A stretch of 64,000 nucleotides of DNA from Cyrtodaria siliqua (Eukaryota; Mollusca; Bivalvia; Adapedonta; Hiatellidae). The first letter of the stretch is position 1, and every line of letters begins with the position of its first letter. This document shows, in pieces, positions 22,830-35,170 of the stretch. The stretch covers positions 31,586 to 95,585 of the forward strand of contig JAWPHD010010252.1 in assembly GCA_037043455.1 (NCBI GenBank), given 5' to 3'. The translations under genes and the position numbers were made by a program. Below the pieces are notes generated by a model that worked only from the letters and a program-made list of their open reading frames with translations, made no database searches and was not told the DNA's origin.

Positions 22830-23490
22830 CACTTATACTAAACCAAATTGCTAAGTATCAACCTAAGAATATGTCAATAATATTCTCATTGTTTTGTGTA
22901 TTTTGAGCTTGATTAGAGATACGGTTAAACTGCAAAATAACAAGTGTACATCGTCTGCTCTGATTGCATGAACATATTTTAAAACTTTTAAGTCAATGTG
23001 TTTTCTTAGAAATTAGTTATAACACTTATACAACTGGGTATATAGGATTTTATTAAGTACTTCGAATTAGTGAAGCTTTCGATGTTCCTAATTCTAAAAT
23101 ATGCCAGTTAAAATTATACTAGCATTACCACTACAAATGCATTTGCAAAAGAAATTTTCGAAATATTTAATGTTAACGCTGAATTACAGTTACTTGAATT
23201 TCAAACAATATTCAATGTAAAGGGAGGTAATTTAAGATTATCCATATTTCATTTTTTTATAGATGGAAAATCTGCGATAACTGGGTCAAATTGTTATGTT
23301 TTTTTCTATTATTTCATACCAATTTTAAGAATTTTATAACTTTAAGCGATCTTTGACTCATGTTATGTGTTTTATCAGTACATTTCATGTTTTCATATAA
23401 AGGGAGGGTAACTCTCAAAAGATGTAACAATTTAAACAAAAAATAAATGTTTTACAAACTATGGGTCGAAACAAAATACTTATCATATAT
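22830..23490 (-). repeat. Dispersed repeat Q, copy 2
   Basis: Inverted partner of 1890-2590. It is followed at 23760-23960 by a block that is a direct repeat of 260-470 ('taacccgccaaat', 'ccgattaaaagtata', 'acgggttc'). Confidence 0.8.
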
Positions 23491-24199
23491 CTATTCTAAA
23501 ATATATTTAAAATAAGAAAATTAGTTATGATACAAAAGTTGATACTTAGCAATTTTGTTCAGTATATACACACTTACGCATATTTGGCTCTCAAACCGTG
23601 CTATATCCGAGAATCGATTAAATATCTCAACAGTTCATGTAATTCATTCCCACCATGCATATTTTTAAATACACAAATGTCAAAGCGTTTCCTCTGTGCT
23701 GATACACTCCGAAGACATTGTTCTGACAAACACAGTAAAATACTCGATATTCATGACTGTTCAAGTCATAATTCTTTAAAGATACTAACCCGCCAAATAA
23801 TGTCAAAATTACACTTCAAAACCATTTATCAAAACTCTATCCAGGTGTTCATGTCATATACTAATGTATATGTGCCGATTAAAAGTATAGGATTGTTTAC
23901 GGGTTCCAAAAATACCCTCGACTGAATATGCGTAAAATGAATTATGAGTTGGTAACCCGGAAGTACTTTCTGACCGTTGTAACACTGTTATTGAGAAGAA
24001 AACTTAACCTCCATCCCCTATCACCCATGACATTCGATGAACACGACATCTAGAAATAGGGTCAGTGGCCACACATTTGAATGTCTTAATTCAAGAATAT
24101 AAGAAGATTTTGGTGAATCGTTTCAGCTTTACGTGACGCCACCTAAACATAGGTAACAGTTTGTATACGCGAGTGTTCTGCTAACAGCAACGAACGATA

Positions 24200-24345
24200 T
24201 AACATTGTTTGTTGTTTAACGTCATTTTCAGCACATTTTAGGCTATGTATGATGGTCGATTTGTTAGTGGTGGAGGCAGACCACCCACTTATTCCTGGGT
24301 AGAACCAGTACTGAATCCCTCCTGCCATCCGTTAAAATAGACACT
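24200..24345 (+). repeat. Dispersed repeat shared with 51190-51290
   Basis: 'gtggtggaggcagaccaccca', 'tgggtagaaccagt' and 'cctgccatccgt' are shared in order with 51210-51280. Confidence 0.7.
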
Positions 24346-24363
24346 TTCTTACTTACAAGTTGA

Positions 24364-24442
24364 GCTCCCAGTTGGATTCGAACTCGCAGTGTTGAGAGGC
24401 GAAGTTTACAACGCACCTTCGTTAACCCCTCGACCACGGAGC
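24364..24442 (-). ncRNA. Degenerate tRNA-derived sequence
   Basis: On the minus strand: GCTCCGTGGTCGAGGGGTTA (A-box region) then GAGTTCGAATCC (B-box), ending GGGAGC. Five acceptor pairs (GCTCC/GGAGC) form, but the T-stem is poor. It probably belongs to a SINE or a pseudo-tRNA; part of it is repeated at 25285-25340 by a tandem duplication. Confidence 0.55.
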
Positions 24443-26116
24443 AGCTCAATGCTATAACAATAAGGTATTATAATAAGGTATAACGGAAATGCGTTTTTCT
24501 GTCTGGAAAATAATGGAAATGTTTATAATTGCCTGCAATAGTACATATTAGTCACGATTCAAATTTCTTTTCTTTCTATAATTTAATGTGTTTGTGGACC
24601 AAGCAAACACAATTATGGCGTAAATTCACCCATATATAACAACAGATGTGTACAAACAAACGATCGATTCCTGTGAAATCAGATACATAAATGAACGCCG
24701 TCATCCATTACGCAGGTCAGGAATAGTACAAGACTACGGTCTTCGATAAATGCACTCATAACGACGAACGAAATTGCCCTTCTTAATTCACACTAGGCCA
24801 AATAAAATTATATGTGTGGTTCCCTTTCCCAACCGATCCTTTTTTTAAACATTTTATGCAACAAAAATAAAAAGGAAAACAAATGAGAAAAAAAGAAATT
24901 CAAATTAAGTTATGTTAAAATATATTTATTCTAGTTATTTCATATGCGGACATATTTACAATCTCATTAAAATCAGACCTTTTATCACGCTACGATACTC
25001 TACAGTCTCATTAAAATCAGATTCTTTATCACGCTACGATACTCTTTACTACAAGGATCTGACAACGCTCTATTGGAGGTCACTTCAGATTGACCTTAAG
25101 ATTAGCCAATCGGATTTCAGCCTACAAAATTGCTCGGTATAGACTGCTTCACTGCGCATGTCGCGTTTCAGTAAAACGCTGTGGAGCAGTCTACGCTCGG
25201 TATTGAAAGAGACAATGTCCGTAACTTTTAGCTTATAAAACGCAAAATAATTTCGTTGACAAACATAATGCACCAACCATTACTGAAGGCGAAGTTTACA
25301 ACGCAACTTCATTAACCCCTCGACCACGGAGCAGCTCAATGCTATAACAATAAGGTTTTATAATAAGGTATAACGGAAATGCGTTTTTCTGTCTGGAAAA
25401 TAATGGAAATGTTTATACTTGCCTGCAACATATTATTCACGATTCAAATTCTTTTCTTTCACTAATTTAATGTGTTTGTGGACCCAGCAATTATGGCGTA
25501 AATTCACCCATATACAATAACCAAACGATCGATTCCTGTGAAAACAGAGACATGAATGAACGCCTTCATCCATTACGCATCAAGAATAGTACAAGACTAC
25601 GATCTTCGATAAATGAACTCATATTGCCCTACTTAGTTCACACTAGGCCAAATAAAATTATATGTGTGGTTCCCTTTCCCGACCGACCCTGTTTTTAAAC
25701 ATTTTATGCAACAAAAATAAAAAGGAAAACAAATGAGAAAAAAGAAATTCAAATTAAGTTATGTTAAAATATATTTATTCTGTAAGCTCCCTAGTTATTT
25801 CATATGCGGACATATTTACAATCTCATTAAAGTCAGAACCCTTATCACGCTACGATACTCTACAATCTCATTAAAATCAGACTCTTTATCACGCTACGAT
25901 ACTCTTCACTACAAGGATCTGACAACGCTCCATTGGAGGTCACGTCAGATTGACCTTAAGATTAGCCCTACAAAATTGCTCGGTATAGACTGCTTCACTG
26001 CGCATGTCGCGTTTCAGCAAAACGCTGTGGAGCAGTCTACGCTCGGTATTGAAAGAGACAACGTCCGTAACTTTTAGATTATAAACAAAAAATAATTTCG
26101 CTTACAAACATAATAC
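24400..26116 (+). repeat. Tandem duplication of ~0.85-0.89 kb
   Basis: 24400-25284 is repeated at 25285-26116 with high similarity: 'cctcgaccacggagcagctc', 'tgcgtttttctgtctgg', 'tatgtgtggttccctttccc', the ATCTCATTAAAATC end and the AGACTGCTTCAC hairpin all recur in order. The second copy merges into the complete TIR element at 25864-26783. Confidence 0.85.
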
Positions 26117-26783
26117 ACCAACCATTATTGAAAATTTATAGGAAAAACAATAAAGAAAATATTGTTTGACGGAATTTAATAGCGGTACAAAAACAAATAC
26201 CGATTCGTGGGATTGAACCCACACTAAAATGACACTCGCGGTTCAACAGTCGAGTTCGCTAAGCGGGCCATATGTACTATATCTTACTATTTAGAGGACT
26301 AATGTCAATTTCGGTAGAATATATATTTTCAAACACATATGGCAGAGCCCATGATTTTCTTCATATCTTGGTATAAAACATGTCATTTAGTGAATTTCTT
26401 TGAATTTATCGTGCAATCCACAGCAATACACACGAAGACTTTATCTTTATTCGGATATAGATCTATGTGTTTTATGTGGATTTTTTCTTCTCCTCCATGC
26501 TTCATCGGTTTTTGCACGCAAAATGACCTATTTATGTGTCGACGTGCCGTAAAACACCATTCATTCATTCATTCATTCATTCATTTTATGTGGATTTTCG
26601 TTTGTTCAGTTCACTCGAATCTGAAGTGCATATGAAACGCGCGATTTCATTGGTTGAATTTAGTTGATCTTCTCATGAATATTGATTAGATGAAAGGTCG
26701 ATCTGACGTGACCTGACGTGATCTGTCAGATCATATAGCGGAGAGTATCAAAGCGTTATTAGGATATGATTTTAATGAGATTA
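25864..26783 (+). mobile_element. TIR element carrying a tRNA-like sequence, copy 1
   Basis: The ends AATCTCATTAAAATC (left) and GATTTTAATGAGATT (right) are followed inward by about 70 bp of inverted similarity (TATCACGCTACGATACTCT, GGATCTGACAACGCTCC, GGTCACGTCAGAT against the right side). It contains the tRNA-like block at 26207-26272 (minus strand). A second copy in the opposite orientation lies at 31402-32213. No transposase frame. Confidence 0.78.
26207..26272 (-). ncRNA. tRNA-like sequence inside TIR element
   Basis: On the minus strand it reads GGCCCGCTTAGCGAACTCG, CTGTTGA (Asn GTT-like anticodon loop) and a B-box-like GGGTTCAATCC. Ten bases of the A-box region present in the copy at 31781 are missing. 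The acceptor ends do not pair, so a functional tRNA is unlikely. Confidence 0.55.
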
Positions 26784-27019
26784 ACATATTTACAACTTCG
26801 TTTAAAATACGAAATATTAGAATATTACATAGTAATTCATAACCGATGCAAAGGAGAGTATCTGTTCTGTACCTGATATCAACAAACATATATTCAAGGT
26901 AGTTTATTAGGATTTAAGAGTACTGAGTGAAAAAAAAAGGCAAATATAAAATAACATATTTTTTCGACTCACCTACACTATTAATTAGCACCATATCATT
27001 TTATTTGGCCTTATCGTAA

Positions 27020-27240
27020 GTTATTTCTAGCCGACCAGAGAGAGGGGAAGGATATACAGGATTCCGAGAACAAATATACCTCTAAGGTTCGTAACATACT
27101 CGGAGTGTATACTCCGAAACAAGGGCCCATCCGATTTATGTCTCCATCCGACGGATGAGACTAAGGACATACCGCAGGAAAACAGTGGTAACCATGAGTA
27201 TTAAACCTGTGGTCTCCGGGTTCTGGTCACCGTGCTATAC
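27020..27240 (+). repeat. Dispersed repeat 'gagccgcccc', copy
   Basis: 'ccgaccagagagaggggaagg', 'catactcggagtgtatactcc', 'ccatccgacggatgagactaagg' and 'gtggtctccgggttctgg' in the same order as 35480-35760. Confidence 0.65.
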
Positions 27241-27450
27241 ACTGATAAAATGCCGAATGGGATATGAAGATGTAAGTCTAATGTAATTGATGGGGTTGGG
27301 TTGGGTTCGGTTGCGGGGGGAGGGGAATGGGTGTCATCTCAAGTCACAGCATACCGACATCGGGCCAACCAGTACTATACCTTCTGTATGCTGAATGTCA
27401 AGTAATGGAGCTACTAGTATATATGTATCATTTTTATAATGTCTTTGGTA

Positions 27451-27524
27451 TCACCCGGCCGGGGATTGAACCCACGACCTCCCGCACGAGAGTTGGACGC
27501 TTGACCACTAAGACTCTGGTGCGG
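27451..27524 (-). repeat. tRNA-derived SINE head
   Basis: On the minus strand: GAGTCTTAGTGGTCAAGCG (A-box) and GTGGGTTCAATCCCCGG (B-box) in tRNA spacing. No cloverleaf acceptor stem closes. No body or tail was resolved. Confidence 0.6.
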
Positions 27525-27830
27525 TTTAGAAGAAATAGTGGGTGCGAGACCACATCTCATCAGGAATAACACGGTCACATCCAATACATTAAGGTTATAC
27601 ATACATGTCTTGATCTATTTACTTATTTTTAATCTATAATAAAAGCATCTTTTCACGACATAAAAGTCCCTCACAAATGCTAACGACAGATGATAAGAGA
27701 GCCTTGGGTGCCGCCATAATTATACACTATTTTGTATCGCGTTTTGCTGAGCTTAATTAACAGTTTCATGTACAAAGACAATGTTGCCATAAATAATAAA
27801 CATAATAAATTGCAGGAAAAAATGTTTGTC

Positions 27831-27960
27831 ATCTTTTATATGATTCTCATATGCTACTTATAAGATTCTTATATAAAAGGTTTGATATAGGAATCATGTA
27901 CTGCCACTTTTATATAAGTAGCATAGAACACGTTCATATGAGAATCATATAAGGATCATG
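27831..27960. repeat. Foldback repeat, TATATGATTCTCATATG arms
   Basis: Arms of about 20 bp at the outer edges and a second inverted block (GCTACTTATA / TATAAGTAGC) further in. No CTCG tetramers. No coding content. Confidence 0.75.
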
Positions 27961-28019
27961 ATACTTACAATGTGCCAAAACTGGTAGTTTTCACTGAGGT
28001 CAATAAAATACAATTATAC

Positions 28020-28441
28020 TGGCGGTCAACGAAAACGCACCGGTATAAGGAAGGCAGAAGAGCATGGATTAGCTATGACACTTTATATATTGATGGAAAA
28101 CCAGTGAAATTTGACTAGGAGCACGCAGAGGATGGACTAAGTGTTGTGTATTGGAATTGTAATGGATTAACGACTGTAAAAAAGAACAGTCGAACTTTGT
28201 CAGAGGCGTTTACTGTCAGATGTTCTATTCCAAATATTATTTCTTAAAATATATTCAAGTACATCCTCACATAAATTGTTATTTTATATATAATTCCTTT
28301 TGTTTTTTGATATCCTTGGATTATTGATTAAAATGTGTATTGAAAATTGAACTATAAGTGAATGTGTAGAAGTATGTGTAACCTGTCATGTGATTATAAT
28401 TATGTAATGATGAGAAACTGTAAACGTTTAAGTCAATAAAG

Positions 28442-28472
<31 letters not shown>

Positions 28473-28475
28473 AAT
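28020..28475 (+). pseudogene. Internally deleted non-LTR retrotransposon with (TATC)n tail
   Basis: 28085-28215 reads IDGKPVKFD, a stop, then EHAEDGLSVVYWNCNGLTTV, resembling the start of an ORF2 endonuclease domain ('WNCNGL'). After about 28245 the sequence jumps to an AT-rich 3' UTR ending in AATAAAGTATC followed by tandem TATC, a common 3' end for non-LTR elements. The endonuclease and RT bodies are missing. Confidence 0.6.
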
Positions 28476-28620
28476 ATTGGTGTTAAATTGTATTGCTAAA
28501 GTAATCCGAACCAACCAACCAACCAGTCAGCCAGCCACCCACCCACCCGACCGACCGACCGACCGACCAACCGACCAACCAACCAAACAACCAACCAACC
28601 AAACAACCAACCAATAAATT
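28440..28620 (+). repeat. (ATCT)n then (CCAA/CCGA)n microsatellites
   Basis: 28443-28473 is the (TATC) tail of the retroelement relic; 28505-28617 is a compound CCAA/CCAC/CCGA tract. Confidence 0.95.
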
Positions 28621-31400
28621 TTCCACCTGCCCGCTTTCCAACATTGGCCAGGTGCAATGTTTGCCATCTGTCAGATAAGTATTCTTTTTGATAATAGGTT
28701 CACATCAATACTGTTGAATTACTGTCATGTACTATACGGTTTACATTTGCTCATTGCTCATTTACATTGCTCATGCCTAAATTATGCATTTGGTAGACAA
28801 TTTCATTTGACCATAGCCCATCCATGTTGATCCTTTTTTTATCAAGATGGCCGACCAATAGTCCTTAAGATATTAAATTATATTTCGTTGAATGATGGCA
28901 TGCGATAATATCTAGGCGAGATTTCGAATACATCTGTGAAGTTTCATTCCATTCTTAGACGTGGTGGTTACATATACTTTCCAAGCACAATTTGCCGAAG
29001 TATAACAAGGAACATAACTGTGTTCAGTTAGATGACAGATGCATGCCCTCTATTCCTAATTAGGAATTCCTTAAACATCTTTAGTTTGGATAACTGAGTA
29101 TTTAGAAATCACCAATAACGACTTCATTATAAGGACTTCCTTAAATGGTTTCTCTCCTCTATGTATACTCACATTCACTGACTGCTTAAAAATAATTAGG
29201 AAGTAGTAATTGCTTATGAACTAAGAATTAGGAACTAACTTCACACACATCAGAAATACACAGTCCATGATATAGAAGTGCAATTAACTATCTAGAAACA
29301 AATGTAAAGTTCTTAGCAAGCATTGTTGGTACCTATGATACGACTTTTTTCCTGTACACTCACATGTATCGACCGGTATCGCAATTAATTAGGCAGTAGT
29401 AACTTCTACTGAACTAGACAGGAGTAGCTGGTGGTAAAACAGACGGACATATTTCTCACGTCGGCTAGATATAATCAAATATCTTCACATAAGGCGTTGA
29501 AAAGAGAATGGATTAGCTATATGACTATTCATATAATGCGTCGAAAGTAACGACGCAATATGTGACCTAACGCGGTATGACAAAACAAATCACATTGTAG
29601 CGTTATAGTAAAGCATATATTGCGTAAAAGTTATACATTGCACCATAACACACGCTTACGCCACTGCGCCTTGACGCCTAACATTAAGGGTATGCAATGA
29701 GTGCAGCTTATTAGATAATAGTATCCACCTTCTGGGTAAACTATGTATTTGCATAAAGTGTTTGAAGAAAAAAACCGCCTAAAATGTCCAACACTGCGTC
29801 GCATGTAAATTTCTGATTGTATCCACCGGAAAAGTACAGAATAAGGTTCAAGCAACGGAAAGTACTCTCAAAATAGAATGTTCCTGATTGTTAATCGACA
29901 CAGGATTATATTGTTGTGACTGTGACATACATTACAGATGATAATTAGCGGTAAACCCAGTATTTAGTGAGATATATCGATATGTCTATATTTCGGGTGT
30001 GTAGTTTTAAGGTTTATACATTCCGCCATATTTTAAACCGATAGGAAGTCCAGCGGTATAGGCACAATACAGCCTGGATGTATGAGTGTTTGTGTGTAGT
30101 GTAATGTATCTATCTACCGTCTACTTGTAACATACATAGTGCTACCACACTGGAATACCACGCCGTAGTACGTGATACCCCACCCAGTCACTGTTTCTGA
30201 CACTGAGCCAACCAGACTGTACTACCCATTATTTGCTTATCAAACACAAGTTACAAGTAAATACTGTTACCTTGATATCATTTTCTGATTAATCAATAAT
30301 ATAGTGCTACCAATGAATATTTTTAAGAATAATGTGAACTAGTTATTATATAAACATGTTATTGTGTCATCCAAGGCCATTCATTTATAGTTAGTAACAT
30401 ATAGAAGTTTCTGAATAAATAACATGTTTTCACATATATGACTGTCATTCAAGGTTAACTTGTTTATCTTATTGGAATATTCTAAAACTTTTATGATGTT
30501 CTATGACAGTATAAATACAACCTTTTGGGTGTTGTTATTTGTTCAATGTTCAGTATTTAGAGTTCGTTTGGTTAGTTTGGTTCAGTACTTGGATAGATAA
30601 TTTACTTCAAATTCAGTATGAAGCGAAACTATTGGATGCTTTGAATTAAAAATATATTGTGAGAGGATAAACATTATTGTGCTAATCTATAACAAAAGTT
30701 ACATTGGATTATTTGGACTATTGTGAATAAATAAACCAGGAAATACTTATTTAGATTAAAGACACACTTGCCAAAGGTGTTTGGACTTTATTCTTATATT
30801 GGATTTATTTTAAAGAAATACTGGATCCATTTTATGTATTTTCTGTTAGTTATTTTTTGTTTCGTTGTAGTATTTGAATACATTTGTTGTTTATGTTTTA
30901 TATATACTTATATTTTATTTTATGTTTGATGTAAAAATAGCTGTTGCTGGTTTTGCTTCCTTTCTTGTTATATTTTACCCGTAACAATACTAAAAGGCTA
31001 GTGGAATATAGTGGAATGCCGGTAAGCGTGTGGGTGGGGTGGGGTGGGGAGTGGGAGTTACAGAGGTTTGGAGTAATATGCATGTTTCATAATATCCTAT
31101 CTATAAAAGCATACTATAGTCTGCCGTACACTGGCTTATGATAATGGTTGAGACAACTGAAGCTGTCATAAAACCAAATAAGTCTCCTTGAATTACTGGC
31201 TTCAAACTTAAATGGTTGGTTCAGGGCTATTCAGAAAAAGACTGAGAACAACTTAAATAAAATGTTCAGTTTTCAATTTGTTTTCGTTTTGCTGCCTTAA
31301 TAAATTATTGGTGCAATATAAACAACATTTAGTAAAATGCAAAACACAATTTTCTTTGAACTATTCTAATAATTATTATTAATTATTGCACATGTGCAAG
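28620..31400. other. Gene-free AT-rich stretch
   Basis: It contains the SINE body at 30050-30240 and a diverged local duplication (29120-29240 against 29345-29430, 'aattaggmagtagtaa'). No supported coding sequence. Confidence 0.6.
30050..30240 (-). repeat. SINE body, minus-strand copy
   Basis: The complement of 50540-50740: 'gtagtacgtgataccccacccagtcactg' and 'ctactacaagtagacgg'-type segments match in order. The tRNA head is absent. Confidence 0.65.
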
Positions 31401-31401
31401 C

Positions 31402-32213
31402 AATATCATTAAAATCATATCCTAATTACGCTTCTCCGCTATAGGATCTGACAACACTCCCTTGTAGGTCACGTCAGATCAACCTTTTAACTAATCAATA
31501 TTCATGAAAAGATCAACTAAATTCAACCAATGAAATCGCGCGTTTCATATGCACTTCAGATGAAAATCCACATAAAACACATTGATCTATATCCGAATAA
31601 AGATAAAGTCTTCGTATGTTATTGCTGTGGATTGCACGATACATTCAAAGAAATGCACTAAATGGCATGTTCTCTATCAAGATACGATGAAAATCATGGG
31701 CGCTGCCTTGTGTGTTTTGAAACTATATATTCCATCGAAATTATTACGAGATTAGTACTCTAAATAGTAAGACACTGTCCGGCCCGCTTAGCTCAGCTGA
31801 TAGCGAACTCGACTGTTGACCTGCGAGTGTCATTTTAGTGTGGGTTCAATCCCAAGAATCGGTAAAAATTTCTACCGCTATTAAATTCCGTCAAACAATC
31901 TTTTTTTTATTTTTTTGTTCAGTAAATATTCAATAATGGCTGGTGTATTATGTTTGTCAACGCAATTATTTTGCGTTTCATAAGCTAAAAGTTACGGGCA
32001 TGGTCTCTTTCAATATCGAACGTAGACTGCTTCACATCGTTTTACTGAAAAGTGACACGCGCAGTGAAGCAGTATATACCGAGCAATTTTTTTTGGCTGA
32101 AATCTGACTGGTTAATCGTCAGGTCAGTCTGACGTGACCTCCAATGGAGTGTTGTCAGATCCTTGTAGCGTAGAGTATCGTAGCGTGATATAGGGTATTC
32201 TTTTAATGAGATT
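31402..32213 (-). mobile_element. TIR element carrying a tRNA-like sequence, copy 2
   Basis: It reads as the reverse complement of 25864-26783 with substitutions and small deletions, including both termini, the tRNA-like block (31781-31862, plus strand) and the AGACTGCTTCAC hairpin near 32030-32075. Confidence 0.78.
31781..31862 (+). ncRNA. tRNA-like sequence (Asn-like loop) inside TIR element
   Basis: A-box-like TTAGCTCAGCTGATAGCG, a CTGTTGA loop and B-box-like GGGTTCAATCC are in tRNA order and roughly tRNA spacing. The acceptor strands (GGCCCGC / GAATCGG) do not pair and the anticodon loop is too long. It may keep an internal Pol III promoter. Confidence 0.6.
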
Positions 32214-32961
32214 GATGTGCAAGGTACGTAAAAGAACTGCAATTACTAATTATCTTACACTCGTAGAATAAAGATTTTAGTCACTATTATTAAAATAGAA
32301 ATTATATAATTTATATTATAATTCAGAAAATCACGGAAACTGTATTCAAAAGACGTATATATGTAAGTGTTACAATGCATTTTATGATCAGTTAACGATT
32401 TTGCAGTGATCTGCTTATAATTATGGTAATTTAGAACTACACGTATGACTTCATAGTTCTCAAAGTTGCGGCTTCCATATGCGTTTTAGAACAACCTTCA
32501 ACTCATATCTTCTTTGTTTATCATCCGATTTTGATAATTATTTTACTCTTTTCCAGTTTATGTTTTCAGAACTTCCAATAATAACTTGTTTGGCTGTATG
32601 CCTACATTCCCTTTAAAGTGCTACAGACGCCGTGATAACCGCAATACGGGATCTCCATACTACTTTTTATAACAAGTGGTTCGCATATGGCCCGAGTGGA
32701 GTACTGTTGCATTACTTACATCTATGCAATAAAACGGAGCACGCTACTTCTACACGTGTTTTATTTGGGTTTAAACATTGCCAAGAAGCTCTGTAACAAA
32801 CTACCGAAACGCGAAATATGCCGCCATTTAAACAGGTTATGAAAATCACAGACATAATTAGGTCTGTGTGAAAATGTACACGTGACATATTCGTTTTTAT
32901 CTGGACTGAAATAACTTGTTTTTTTTGCTTGTTTTTTTTTTTTTGTTAGTTAGTTAGTTAA

Positions 32962-33002
<41 letters not shown>

Positions 33003-33940
33003 CAGTATAGTTGGTTAGTTAGTTAGTTATTTTTTGGGTTTTTTAAAAAAGCTGTAAGTAACCAATACACTATCATCTTTGTTAGCGAGTTTAATAAATG
33101 AAACCATGACTTATTCATGAATTCCTGGAAATTTTAACAACTAACTCATTAGCCCAATATAATAAATCAAAGATAATACAATGCTGCTAGCTCGGCTCAA
33201 TGCGATGTTTATGAGAGTCAATAAATATGAATAGCAACCAAGCTTCCATACGGAGATAAATTGATATTCGCCTCTTTAGTTGGCATACTCAATAAGGGTA
33301 GATTTTTTTTGTCATTGCTGTGTATACTGAGAACGCAAGCGCATACTTTGGGTAACTTTATTTCGACATGTGCAAACTTTTTTTGAATTTTTTTTAGTCG
33401 TTTTTTTTAGCCGTTTTTTGACGACCCGTTTATTCTAGCCGTGTTTTGACGACAGTCAATAGGTGGAGCAAGGGTCGTGGAGGAGTGCAAACTCGGCCAA
33501 TCCCATTCTTCGGGATCGTGCAGAAGCAGTGATCGAGATGTTACGAATGTAGAGTAGTAGGCTATCTAGTTATGTCTTATGTTAAATGCTACTTCATGAT
33601 CTGGAAACAAATAGTATTTTACGTGCAACTGATCTGTAAAGCTGCGCTAGTAGCTGGAGATAAGCCCTTGTTTATGGTTACTAATGCACCATGCGAAGTA
33701 GGTAGTATTGTATGTGATATGTTATTATCGGCTGCAAATAATGAATATGTTCCTGAAACCTGGAAATAATGATAGTTTTGAGATCGAAACATAGTCGCTA
33801 TCTTCAAAGTGGGTTAACATATATAACTAGATCTACTTATTAAAATTCTACTGGGTATTATAAGAGAATTTGTAAAGTACCGTGGAAGAGTGAGGTGGTC
33901 ACATTCATGTGTGCCACTATGACTGTCTGGACTCGCTTTT
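32214..33940. other. Gene-free stretch
   Basis: Outside the (TTAG)n tract I see no supported gene. A 65-codon frame at 33572-33769 has a protein-like C-terminal half (KAALVAGDKPLFMVTNAPCE) but no homology I recognise and no splice support. Confidence 0.5.
32938..33032 (+). repeat. (TTAG)n microsatellite after a T run
   Basis: About 20 units with few interruptions. Confidence 0.95.
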
Positions 33941-34390
33941 ATATACAGGCTCGTCAATCAGTAAAACAATTTGAAACGTGCAGAATGTTTTCTCCAAACG
34001 TTAATCGCATGGCCACTACATAGGACATCAGACTGGTGAAATTCAGCCCATTGAACCCAGTGCAAACTAAGCTCTTTTTGGAGAAAAAAGAAAACTCCGA
34101 TTCAACTTTCCGTTCAGTCATAATATGCCTATTTTGAAATAAACATGTCAAAGCCATATCTTTATATATCCTCTTTGCTTATACTCTCTAAAGAACACAG
34201 TAAAATATTTGCTATTCATGACAACAGATATAACACTTTAACACCAGATTAACTTTTACTGCATGTGAAATGAAATTGAGTCTTGAGACAACACATTCAA
34301 ATTAAAAACGTTGGCTTTTTCCATGGAACTACTTCAGCATCCTACGACCCGGAAGTACTTCCTTACCGGTCTGACGCCGTAGGATACGTG
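33940..34390 (+). repeat. Dispersed repeat Q, partial copy 3
   Basis: 'gactggtgaaattcagcccattga' matches 22747-22775, and 'aacacagtaaaatattt..attcatgac' plus 'acccggaagtacttcc' match 23730-23970, with the middle missing. Confidence 0.6.
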
Positions 34391-35170
34391 AAAATAGCAC
34401 CGTATCATCCCTGAAGATCACCCTATAATCCAGGAATAGCACCGTACTACCGCAGAAAAACACCATATTATGTCATAAGAGCACCGTAATATCCAGGAAA
34501 GGCACCATATTTCCTGGAAGAGCACCGTAATATCACAGAAGAGCATCATGTTATTCCGTAAAAGCCGTAATGTTCCGGAAGAGCCACGTAATATATCAGA
34601 GATCTCCATCTTATACCGGCAGAACACACTATAATTTCGAAAGAGCTCTGTATCATCCAGGAAAGTACCATATTATCCCGGAAGAGCACCGTATTATCCC
34701 AGAAGAGACCAAACTATCTCGGAAGAGCACCGTAATATCCCCGAAAGGCACCATATTATCCCAGAAGAGCACCGTTATATCACAGAAGAGCACGATCTTA
34801 TACCGGAAGAACACATTATTATTCCGAAAGAGCACTGTATCATCCAGGAAGAGCACCAAATTATCTCGGAACAGCACCGTAATATCCCACAAAAGCACCA
34901 TATTATCCCAGAAGAGCACCGTTATATCACAGAAGAGCACCGTCTTATACCGGAAGAACACACTATTATTTCGAAAGAGCACTGTATCATCCCGGAAGAG
35001 CACCACAGTATCCCGGAAGAGCACCGTAATATCCCGGAAGAACACAATATTATTCCGGACGACCACCGTAATATCACGGAAGAGTACCGTAATATTACAG
35101 AAGAGCACCATAATATCCCGGAAGAGCACAGTAATATGCCGGAAGAGCACCGTAAACATATATAAAACGT
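34380..35170 (+). repeat. 21-bp minisatellite open on both strands
   Basis: Unit close to AAGAGCACCGTAATATCCCGG (21 bp), about 37 units. Because 21 is a multiple of three and the units lack stops, a 215-codon plus-strand frame (34570-35217; heptads like RKSTVIS) and a 182-codon minus-strand frame (35201-34653; FRDITVL heptads) both stay open. A larger unit of about 170-190 bp recurs. Translation is not supported by splice or promoter signals. Confidence 0.9.

Noticed and set aside
31781..31862. Functional tRNA-Asn gene
   Set aside because: The acceptor stem does not pair and the anticodon loop is too long; the sister copy has lost part of the A-box. Kept only as tRNA-like.
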